From Plutella xylostella (Eukaryota > Arthropoda > Insecta > Lepidoptera > Plutellidae): 64,000 nucleotides of DNA. The position numbers were made by a program, and so were the translations under genes. The DNA lies in assembly GCF_932276165.1 (NCBI RefSeq), contig NC_063986.1, positions 6,522,501 to 6,586,500 of the forward strand. Direction: 5' to 3'. Positions within the stretch are counted from its first letter, which is position 1, and each line of letters starts with the position of its first letter. Under the pieces are notes generated by a model. It ran no database searches, was not told where the DNA came from, and saw nothing but the letters and a program-made list of their open reading frames with translations. Below, piece by piece: positions 32,029-42,100 of this stretch.

Positions 32029-33060
32029 ATGGATTCAAATGGCTTCTTGTTTCTCTTTATTTTGTGCATAAATTATGGGACAAATGCTTTACCAAGACTA
32101 ACTTTAGGAAGTGATGGATTAATTCGAGTGCAGCGACAAGCCGGGTATGTGTACGCACGGCCGAGCATACCTTTCGATGTACCCACTCGGCCCACTGTTT
32201 CCACTCAAGCACCCACTTTTGACAGGCCCCAGATCCAGGAGCAACAAATGTATTACGCGTACCCTGTGCCCGCCCAGGCACCAGGAGCCGTGGTCAATAT
32301 CGGAGGCGGCACCAGCACGCAGGCCACTGCCGCCCCAGCTGCAGGGTACAACTACAATAGCCCAACGTATTCGTCTTCAACATCACAAACTAGCGTCACT
32401 GCCAGCACGCAAGTTACTTCGGGTTACAACTACGGATCGTCTTCGTCAGGAGCAGGAAACTATGGTGGAACACACACTTCTAATTCATATGGTGGAGCAC
32501 AGACTTCATATGGAGCTGCCGGTGGAGGAAGTTCTACAGGTTACGCTTATAATGCACCTACACAAACATCTGTTTCGACCACAGCAATGCCATCTACCAT
32601 ATCGAATCAAGTATTAATCTCAACTAATGCACCGGAGTATTTACCACCGATATCCTCCACTACTAACCTGCCATCTTCCACTCCTAGCCAGCCCCCGAGC
32701 CCTAGTACTCCTGCATATACTCCTAGCACTGGCTACTTACCTCCTAGTCCAACGCCACCACCTTATTCTCCTAGTCCTTCCACAACTAGCCAGCCTCCAA
32801 GCCCTAGTACTCCTGCATATACTCCTAGCACTGGCTACTTACCTCCTAGTCCAACACCACCACCTTATTCACCTAGCCCTTCCTCTCCCAGCCAGCCTCC
32901 CAGTCCTACCACACCTATTTATACTCCGAGCACAGGTTACTTGCCTCCTAGCCCATCGCCATCACCACCGCCGCCTCCTCCCAGTACTCCTGCACCTACA
33001 AGACCTACCCAAGGCGCTATTTCTACACCAGCACCAACTTATCTGCCACCGGTTTTGTAG
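32029..33060 (+). CDS. Secreted Pro/Ser/Thr/Tyr-rich structural protein, cuticle- or matrix-like
   Basis: Single-exon frame of 343 aa. The signal peptide is about residues 1-21 (MDSNGFLFLFILCINYGTNA). The middle (about 105-190) is Tyr/Gly/Ser/Thr-rich with YNY and GYNYGSSSS segments. The last third has three 34-residue repeats built on SQPPSPSTPAYTPSTGYLPP, and YLPP occurs five times including near the C-terminus. The low-complexity composition suggests an extracellular structural protein such as a cuticle, peritrophic or silk-gland component. No chitin-binding domain is seen. The upstream ATG at 32022 opens a short out-of-frame peptide only. A TATA box is present. The exact family is not recognised. 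Confidence 0.75.
   Translation: MDSNGFLFLFILCINYGTNALPRLTLGSDGLIRVQRQAGYVYARPSIPFDVPTRPTVSTQAPTFDRPQIQEQQMYYAYPVPAQAPGAVVNIGGGTSTQATAAPAAGYNYNSPTYSSSTSQTSVTASTQVTSGYNYGSSSSGAGNYGGTHTSNSYGGAQTSYGAAGGGSSTGYAYNAPTQTSVSTTAMPSTISNQVLISTNAPEYLPPISSTTNLPSSTPSQPPSPSTPAYTPSTGYLPPSPTPPPYSPSPSTTSQPPSPSTPAYTPSTGYLPPSPTPPPYSPSPSSPSQPPSPTTPIYTPSTGYLPPSPSPSPPPPPPSTPAPTRPTQGAISTPAPTYLPPVL
32686..32991 (+). repeat. Three in-frame 102-bp tandem repeats
   Basis: Units start AGCCAGCC at 32686, 32788 and 32890. The period of 102 bp gives 34 residues. The first two are nearly the same and the third is diverged. Confidence 0.85.
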
Positions 33061-33805
33061 ATTCAACGAGGACTCAACCTGTAATAGCTTTGTCAGACAG
33101 ATGCATGTAGGGATCTCTAGTAGGAATACGCATAAACGGTACACACAACTTGTGTGTGTTGTATGTGATCCATTGAGTTTGTGTTGGCAGCGTTTGGTCT
33201 AGCAAGATACATACAGTATACCAACTTGTTCCGTGAATGTAACGCTCTACCTATGTTATTATTCTGAGAGACATAAATACGTACGAAAATATTGTACTCT
33301 GTGACAAAAGCTGTTTGCTTGTCTGTACTTTCTGTCACTATCAGAGTTGTCAAAATACCTAAAAAAATACCACAAGACGTCACGTCATACAAAAATAGAA
33401 TCAATGATGGAAGTTATTTTTGCTTGGGATATTTTATTATAACAGTATTCCGAAGAACCGTATCGTACATTGAAAAATGTGACCCAAAATTTGAATTTTT
33501 GACTGCCTATAATATTTTCATGCATTGTAGATGATCTAAAAAGTTGTACTGAATTATGGTTTTGTCAAGGAAAACGTCTTATTTAATACTCATAGGAAGC
33601 AAATTTTGTCCCAGGTATGAATATAATTTGTTCCGTATCATTAAATAATTCAACTATGTTGTCGGATATCATAAAGTGACATTAAATTATTAAGGCTATT
33701 GTACCATGCTATATCAGGTATTTTAATAAAAAATCTAGTTTCTCTCTCTATACTGTTTTAATGAAGGTTATGATTTCAGGGAAACCAGCCACTGGTTAGT
33801 AGATC
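33061..33805. other. Intergenic DNA and likely 5' UTR of the F-box gene
   Basis: No coding feature. A splice-acceptor-like TGATTTCAG ends at 33779, and an in-frame TAG (33800-33802) precedes the F-box start. A non-coding first exon may therefore lie upstream. Confidence 0.4.
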
Positions 33806-33811
33806 GTGAAT

Positions 33812-34876
33812 ATGGTGTACCTGGAAATGATGATAACAGACTTGGTACAAAACAGTAATAGTGTCACTATCAATGACCTGCCTAATGAAATACTTATTTA
33901 CATATTTTCCATGATAGATTTTGAATCCCTACTAGCCGTGGCCAAGGTGTGTGCTCGCTGGCAGCAGCTGTGCCTCACCCCCTGTGTTTGGGACAACACT
34001 CGACTCATTGTGTGTATGAAGAATTATATTCGGATCAGTGAAAGTATTGTGCCTTTTGTAGCTAAGTATTTGAAACATGTTAAATTGCAGTATTTCAAGT
34101 TGTATTCTCAAGTAAGGGCTTCCCTTATAAGTTATTGTCCTAATTTAACTCACTTAGAAATAAGTATATCGCAAGTTGATAGTTGTATTTTTGATGATCT
34201 TGGAAACTGGCCAAACTTGCGGTTTTTAAGTTTTCGAAACTCACTTATAGTACAAAGTCCAGAAAATGCAAATGGTAATTTTGTTTACCATTTACCATTT
34301 GAGAAACTCAAGAACTTGGAGACACTGGTACTCTCAAATTTTGCTTTAACTCAGAATAGTCTGTATAGTATGTTACTATGCACCAATTTAGTCAGTATTA
34401 ATATGGAGAAAATGAAAAATATACCAGCAGAATTTCTAGAATCTCTTCTTAGAAGCAAAGAGTTCTCATTAAAAGCTTTACATATCTATGGAGATACTCT
34501 GAATGATGACATCATGAGGAACATCTCCTCGTGCAGGGCACTGCAGGTGCTGCACATCATGACATGCAAGACATTGTTTGATTCTAGTTTATTACACTTA
34601 TATAGGTTAAAGAATTTGCATTCACTCAAACTGCGCCATGGATACTTTTCAACTTCAGCTTTATTAGCTTACTTCTCCAATAACACATTTCAGAACTTGA
34701 CATATTTGAGTCTATCCAGGTGTCTGCATGTAACTATGCAAGTAGCTAAAGCTATTAAAACTAGTGCCCCAAATTTGCAGGAACTATCATTCTACTTATG
34801 TCCATTTATTATAACACCACAATTTAATAGAAATGAGTTAGAAAAAATGTTCAACATTCAACTGTTGCTTGACTAG
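33812..34876 (+). CDS. F-box and leucine-rich-repeat protein (FBXL type)
   Basis: Single-exon frame of 354 aa starting MVYLEMMITD. Residues about 18-60 form an F-box (INDLPNEILIYIFSMIDFES, then CARWQQLC and WDN), the module that binds Skp1 in SCF ubiquitin ligases. The rest is a chain of leucine-rich repeats (CPNLTHLEISISQ, WPNLRFLSFRN, LKNLETLVLSNF, CRALQVLHIMTCK, LKNLHSLKLRHG, FQNLTYLSLSRC, APNLQELSFYLC) that would pick the substrate. The GTG six bases upstream is not needed as start, because a stop lies just before it. The final 27 codons lie in the tandem duplication and recur at 36955-37037 without the rest of the gene. Converges on the synthetase gene. Confidence 0.88.
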   Translation: MVYLEMMITDLVQNSNSVTINDLPNEILIYIFSMIDFESLLAVAKVCARWQQLCLTPCVWDNTRLIVCMKNYIRISESIVPFVAKYLKHVKLQYFKLYSQVRASLISYCPNLTHLEISISQVDSCIFDDLGNWPNLRFLSFRNSLIVQSPENANGNFVYHLPFEKLKNLETLVLSNFALTQNSLYSMLLCTNLVSINMEKMKNIPAEFLESLLRSKEFSLKALHIYGDTLNDDIMRNISSCRALQVLHIMTCKTLFDSSLLHLYRLKNLHSLKLRHGYFSTSALLAYFSNNTFQNLTYLSLSRCLHVTMQVAKAIKTSAPNLQELSFYLCPFIITPQFNRNELEKMFNIQLLLD

Positions 34877-35796
34877 TTTAAAAATTTGTTGTGATATCCG
34901 TCCAGTTGTCCACCTTTTAAACCATATTATTTATTTTTCTGATAAAGTTTGTGACATGATATCCTCCATTTCTGTATCCTTTGTAAAATTTCAGATGAAT
35001 GATATTTGTTGTTAAAAAAGAAATTAAGGTAAAAAGCCACAACAATTATTAAATTATCATTAAGGTCCCTAACTAATGAAAAACTATTTACACTGTAACA
35101 TTGTAATTAAAAAAAACACTGGAGCATTTCCATTTTGGTATGGTGTCATCCTCAATAAAGATTGAATAGAATATAAGCTGATCCCTGTGTTCAGCAGTGA
35201 TTAAAATAATGTAATTTTGATGTTTGTTGTAAATTACCTATGATAAATTAATAAGTATTTTTGTTTGTGTGTGTATTTCATCAGTTCATCACATTATGTG
35301 CTTCAGGTTGTAGTTCTGGTGGATATATTGGCATAATCAAGTGTATTAAGTATTATATTAAATATAGATTCATAGTACTGTTATGATAATGATCATATTC
35401 TAGTTGTATTATGCAATGTACTGTGCACATTGCAATAACTTTTACATTGTCAATTTTAAAAAGTGCCTTGTAATTTGTAAACTTATAATAAGTTCTGAAT
35501 CAGAGAAACTAATCAATCACAATGGATTAAATTCAGATTATTAGAGCTTATTAAAATGCTGCAAGTGATAAATTATGTATTATATCAATCATTTATTTAT
35601 TAATGTTGTAGCTGATCAATGTACGAGTAAAATTTAATGTATTAAGGATGAATATTATATTCAAATATTTACAAGAGTATATTTACTAATTTATCTATAA
35701 ATTTTGCTGTTTAAGCAATTGAAAATGTGTAATAAATATGTAACTATATTTTCTAACAGTTTTTTTATTGTTATTTTCAACTTTTCAACTAACTAG

Positions 35797-35968
35797 TTGT
35801 TCCCGCGAGCTTCGCTTCGCCTTAAAAAGTTTTCCCGTGGGAATACCGCGATAAAAAGTAGCCTATGTTCTTTCTCAGGGTCGGGACTATCTGTATACCA
35901 AATTTCATTCAAATCCGTTCAGTAGTTTTGGCGTGAAAGAGTAACAGACAGACTAGTTAGGATTAGCT
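35797..35968 (+). repeat. RTE-tail-like repeat in duplication copy 1
   Basis: Starts TTCCCGCGAGCTTCGCTTCG, ends AGACTAGTTAGGATTAG. Same family as 6521-6735. Confidence 0.7.
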
Positions 35969-36740
35969 ATGCTTCTAGATAAGTTCTCAACAGAAATACC
36001 AAAAAAAAATTGCTTAGTCATTTTTTCCTGTCCATCGTGGAATATTGAAAGGGAAATAAACGAAATATCATTAAAAAGCACTTTCGAAAAGTCGCACTCG
36101 CATTCGATTCTATACGTTAGCTCTGTTTTTCGTGATCGCCCTACTGGTTTCTGACTCACGACATTCTCTATTCATCCTCTCTTATCTCAGTTAGGATAGG
36201 ACTGATATTTTGTTAGGTAGTTAGGAACGAACTAAACTAAGAATTAAGGTGTATGACGAAGGCCACTGGGAAATCCTTACTATGGTCATTGATAGGAAAC
36301 GTAAAGATTTTGTTAAGATCATTTTATAGTCAAAAGTCAAGTTAATTCACTTAAGACAGAAACCATATCTACAAGGCTTAATTTTATTGTGTGTTCTGTC
36401 TGGACGCAGCAAGCGAGCTGCCGCGTAGTATGTGGACGCACCTTTACTATTACGAACAATAGGCAAACATAGCGTGTGGTAAGGCGCCATTCAGCCCCAT
36501 GGACTGAAAACCTAAAACTTGAGCCTGTAGGTACCTAGTGGTCGGATGAGGAATACTGTGGGCGTCGCCCCTAGGTTTTATAGTCTGAGCACACCTTCCA
36601 TAGTAAAATAAATGTTCTTTGTAGTTTAAAATAAAAACGAACTATTGTACTCAACATAAATAGTTATAATCAATTTCTCATTGGTACTTACATAAATAAA
36701 AAAATGCATTATGTATTTGTAGATACATTTCGGGTTACAT

Positions 36741-36892
36741 TTATACGAACGGCTCAATGTCCAGTTCTACTGCTGAACAGGGATTGGTGAGCTCGAAGTT
36801 CGCCAATACAGTTGGGTGTATAACTCCGATCTTTCCAATCACTTTGTCATCAAGTAAAATCTCTGCACACCGTCCAGGGAAGTAAGCCGGAT
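36741..36892 (-). pseudogene. Duplicated terminal exon of phenylalanyl-tRNA synthetase beta
   Basis: Same sequence as 38902-39053, with intact acceptor, reading frame (ending ELDIEPFV) and TAA. It lies downstream of the proximal terminal exon, so it would be used only if that exon were skipped, and it would then encode the same C-terminus. Confidence 0.85.
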
Positions 36893-36954
36893 CTGAAATA
36901 GAAACAAAAGTAAGTACGTTTATGTACTAAGTACTCAATTGATAGATTGGACCT

Positions 36955-39115
36955 ACTTATGTCCATTTATTATAACACCACAATTTAATAGAAATGAGTT
37001 AGAAAAAATGTTCAACATTCAACTGTTGCTTGACTAGTTTAAAAATTTGTTGTGATATCCGTCCAGTTGTCCACCTTTTAAACCATATTATTTATTTTTC
37101 TGATAAAGTTTGTGACATGATATCCTCCATTTCTGTATCCTTTGTAAAATTTCAGATGAATGATATTTGTTGTTAAAAAAGAAATTAAGGTAAAAAGCCA
37201 CAACAATTATTAAATTATCATTAAGGTCCCTAACTAATGAAAAACTATTTACACTGTAACATTGTAATTAAAAAAAACACTGGAGCATTTCCATTTTGGT
37301 ATGGTGTCATCCTCAATAAAGATTGAATAGAATATAAGCTGATCCCTGTGTTCAGCAGTGATTAAAATAATGTAATTTTGATGTTTGTTGTAAATTACCT
37401 ATGATAAATTAATAAGTATTTTTGTTTGTGTGTGTATTTCATCAGTTCATCACATTATGTGCTTCAGGTTGTAGTTCTGGTGGATATATTGGCATAATCA
37501 AGTGTATTAAGTATTATATTAAATATAGATTCATAGTACTGTTATGATAATGATCATATTCTAGTTGTATTATGCAATGTACTGTGCACATTGCAATAAC
37601 TTTTACATTGTCAATTTTAAAAAGTGCCTTGTAATTTGTAAACTTATAATAAGTTCTGAATCAGAGAAACTAATCAATCACAATGGATTAAATTCAGATT
37701 ATTAGAGCTTATTAAAATGCTGCAAGTGATAAATTATGTATTATATCAATCATTTATTTATTAATGTTGTAGCTGATCAATGTACGAGTAAAATTTAATG
37801 TATTAAGGATGAATATTATATTCAAATATTTACAAGAGTATATTTACTAATTTATCTATAAATTTTGCTGTTTAAGCAATTGAAAATGTGTAATAAATAT
37901 GTAACTATATTTTCTAACAGTTTTTTTATTGTTATTTTCAACTTTTCAACTAACTAGTTGTTCCCGCGAGCTTCGCTTCGCCTTAAAAAGTTTTCCCGTG
38001 GGAATACCGCGATAAAAAGTAGCCTATGTTCTTTCTCAGGGTCGGGACTATCTGTATACCAAATTTCATTCAAATCCGTTCAGTAGTTTTGGCGTGAAAG
38101 AGTAACAGACAGACTAGTTAGGATTAGCTATGCTTCTAGATAAGTTCTCAACAGAAATACCAAAAAAAAATTGCTTAGTCATTTTTTCCTGTCCATCGTG
38201 GAATATTGAAAGGGAAATAAACGAAATATCATTAAAAAGCACTTTCGAAAAGTCGCACTCGCATTCGATTCTATACGTTAGCTCTGTTTTTCGTGATCGC
38301 CCTACTGGTTTCTGACTCACGACATTCTCTATTCATCCTCTCTTATCTCAGTTAGGATAGGACTGATATTTTGTTAGGTAGTTAGGAACGAACTAAACTA
38401 AGAATTAAGGTGTATGACGAAGGCCACTGGGAAATCCTTACTATGGTCATTGATAGGAAACGTAAAGATTTTGTTAAGATCATTTTATAGTCAAAAGTCA
38501 AGTTAATTCACTTAAGACAGAAACCATATCTACAAGGCTTAATTTTATTGTGTGTTCTGTCTGGACGCAGCAAGCGAGCTGCCGCGTAGTATGTGGACGC
38601 ACCTTTACTATTACGAACAATAGGCAAACATAGCGTGTGGTAAGGCGCCATTCAGCCCCATGGACTGAAAACCTAAAACTTGAGCCTGTAGGTACCTAGT
38701 GGTCGGATGAGGAATACTGTGGGCGTCGCCCCTAGGTTTTATAGTCTGAGCACACCTTCCATAGTAAAATAAATGTTCTTTGTAGTTTAAAATAAAAACG
38801 AACTATTGTACTCAACATAAATAGTTATAATCAATTTCTCATTGGTACTTACATAAATAAAAAAATGCATTATGTATTTGTAGATACATTTCGGGTTACA
38901 TTTATACGAACGGCTCAATGTCCAGTTCTACTGCTGAACAGGGATTGGTGAGCTCGAAGTTCGCCAATACAGTTGGGTGTATAACTCCGATCTTTCCAAT
39001 CACTTTGTCATCAAGTAAAATCTCTGCACACCGTCCAGGGAAGTAAGCCGGATCTGAAATAGAAACAAAAGTAAGTACGTTTATGTACTAAGTACTCAAT
39101 TGATAGATTGGACCT
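36955..39115. repeat. Tandem duplication, copy 2 (2161 bp)
   Basis: Directly follows copy 1. Ends at GGACCT before AGTCAACTTG. This copy holds the terminal exon that the synthetase transcript meets first. Confidence 0.95.
37958..38129 (+). repeat. RTE-tail-like repeat in duplication copy 2
   Basis: Matches 35797-35968 as part of the tandem duplication. Confidence 0.7.
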
Positions 39116-42100
39116 AGTCAACTTGCCTAAAGATTACTTCTGAAACTCTGACGCAAAAAATAATACTTAGTTAGCTTTCGTAACACTTTTAAGTAAGTAG
39201 TAGAAGTAAAATATAAATCCACTACATTGGTACAATGATTGTATCATACTATCTAACTTTATTCACTTTTTCTATTATACCTAATGTATCTGCATTAAAT
39301 CATCACGTCCCCACTGCTGGGGCACGGGTCTCCTTCAAATTAAGGAAGGGTTTAGGCCTAGTCCACCACGCTGGCCAAGTGCGGGTTGGTGGACCCTAAC
39401 ACAAGCAAGCTTGTGCTGAGAGAGTTGTCGGGTAAGTGGGCAACCCGACTGTCAGATGTTTTCAAGCCGTCCGAAGGCCTCTGACGAGGCTTTACGACTG
39501 CTGCCGAAGCAGCAACCGGGACCCACGGCTTAACGTGCCGTCCGAAGCAGGGAAGCGTCCAGAAAAGAACCACTTGCAATCGGTAACCCATCCAATGGCT
39601 GACCGTGCCAGTTGTTGCTTAAACTCAGTGATCAGTTACGATCACTGAAGCCCGCTCGACTACGGACGCTTCTGCATTAAATAGTTATTAATAATTGTAT
39701 AAAAATATAAAGTGAGTACTGACAGCGACGGATAAACCATGTCTGGTTTTCGTTGGCGACCTAAACCTAAGTTTTTATACTCTGTCCATCTTATTAATGG
39801 TTTTTTGACATTCGAAATCCCACACATATTTGAAATAATACCTACAGGTTTGATAGTTTGTCGAAAACTATTAAAGTTTACGTTTTCTCGCATACTAAGT
39901 GGCGCCTCTAATGGAAACTTCTGATAGATAATGTATGCAGATGACAGGAGAAAACGTAAACGTTTTTCGTTTTCATAAATAGCAAAACCCGTACTAGAGG
40001 GGCAGCAAACGAAAACCAACTTTACTTACCAGACATAAGCGAACGACAAAAAAACCATTAATAAGATGGACAGAGTATAGTTTCAAAAGTGACTACATTG
40101 GCATATTGGCATTGAGTCGTGAGCACAAGTTTCGATCCTCCGTTAACGTTGCGTATCGTCAACTGTCACTGTCAAAATGTAAGGCAAAGTTAGTTCCAAA
40201 AGTGACATTAGTTTTTTCCATATGTTAGGTGGAATTTCACCAAACGCTAAACGTATTTAGTAGCCTGTCATACGTCTGTTAGTTATACCTTTTTTCACGA
40301 GGAAAGACATATGACAGGACCCTTATTACATTCGAATAAGGGTGGTTTATGTTTGTATCAGATGTCTTTCCCCGTGAAACAAGGTATAGTACAAATGGTA
40401 TTTAAAATTTGATTTAAATACGTTTAGCGTTTGGTAAAAGTGACCCTTTGTGTAGATTCGAAAATAGTATCGAATCCTGTGCTCGCTACACTGTTCTTTT
40501 TCCATATGTTTGTGTAGTATCCAAACGAATTAGCCCGTGATAAGGATGTTTATATGTTTACCTTGCGCGGGTCGCAGGCGGTACCCCGTGTCCCCGGCAG
40601 CGCGCGCCCACGGCACCCGCAGCTGCGCCAGCACGCGGTCCAGCAGCCCGTGCACCAGCTGGAAGCCGGCCGCGCGCCCCGCGTGCAGCGCGCACAGCCG
40701 CCGCGCGTTCCTCGCGCCGCACTCTGCAACACAGATTTTCAAATTCAAAAATTCAAATTCAAAATTGTTTATTAAATAATAAAATGTTAATTAAATATGC
40801 TTAAATGCTAGTTGCTGAAGCCTCCTTTTAAGTATTAAATACACCTGTGCCAGGAGACTCCGCTCTTCCTATATATACTTACTTATTTTGTACGCATATA
40901 CAGGTACAGCACATAGTTCAAGTTATGTTAGATATACACATAGATAGTTTAGTTAATCAATATTGTAGGTGTAATTAGGTTAGTTCATTACTTTTAGATA
41001 ACTAATGCAAGTTAGGTATGCTTAAATGTTAAAATATACTTTATAAAGTTACCAATGGTATCTATCAACCGTAAACCTTAGGTAGGTTTACTTTTAGTAT
41101 TATATAATTATTAATGTTACAAACGCATGTTGTGTTAAACAAAACGTGTGTAGTAGTGTTAGTTAAAATTAGTAGTTTCTATACATGTACCCCTTTTATA
41201 TTATCAGTTTAAAGTTTTGATAGGCATCGAATGTCTCAGCCTTATAAGCATTTTACCTACACGTTGTTGCCGTAAGTTTTGTTGTATAATCTTATGTCAT
41301 ATGTAACTTAGTTTAAGCTTTTTGTTTGATAAAGCTTAGTCGATACGCTCAGAAATTCAGTTATGGGTGAGTTTAAAAAGGGCCTGGACTCCATAGCTAA
41401 TGAGTTTTCGCATTCTATGGAATTTTTGTCCGCTGAATTGAAAGATGCTTTGAAGAAACTAGCTGAAGCTCATCAAGATATTCAATACCTAAAGACGGAG
41501 AACTCTGCTCTGTCACTTAAGGTTGCAGATTTAACCTCTCGGGTAGCATCTGCGGAACAGACCGCCAGGGAATGCAACGTGGAGATTGACTGTGTGCCGG
41601 AACACCGCAATGAAAACGTCCTTGAAATCGTTAAACAGATTGCATCCACCGTCTCATATGAACTTACTGAAGACAAAATACGTTCTTGCTACCGTGTGAG
41701 CAAAATTAACAAGGACTCTCCCAGACCTCGGTCTATTGTAGTTAAACTTCCGAGCTCCAGGTGCAGGGATGACCTGCTGGCTGCAGTCAAGTCGTTCAAC
41801 ACTAAGACACCTTCGGCTGAGAGGCTCAATTCTAAGCATGTGGGACTGAAAGGGGATAAGCGACTCATTTATGTTTCGGAACATCTATCCCCATTGAACA
41901 AATCACTGCACGCTGCCACTCGACTCGCCGTCAAAGAAAAGGGTTACAAATACTGCTGGATCCGTAACGGTCAAATTTTTGTGCGTAAAAATGACGTGTC
42001 TCCTTCGATTCTTATAAAGAGCAATGTAATGATAAACCAATTGTAACTTCTCCTTACTCTATAAATATTTTTCCTATATCTTAGTTAAATTCAATGTCAA

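Larger units (their letters stand above)
34794..36954. repeat. Tandem duplication, copy 1 (2161 bp)
   Basis: This contains the last 83 bp of the F-box CDS with its 3' region, an RTE-tail-like repeat (35797-35968), and a complete extra copy of the terminal synthetase exon (36741-36892). Every segment compared with copy 2 matched at a constant offset of 2161 bp. The junctions share CT. Confidence 0.95.

Noticed and set aside
33806..33811. GTG as start of the F-box protein
   Set aside because: The ATG at 33812 follows two codons later and a stop precedes the GTG closely; nuclear genes start at ATG.
35953..38320. Two pairs of equal 61- and 68-aa frames
   Set aside because: They repeat only because of the 2161-bp tandem duplication and overlap a dispersed repeat; no protein features.
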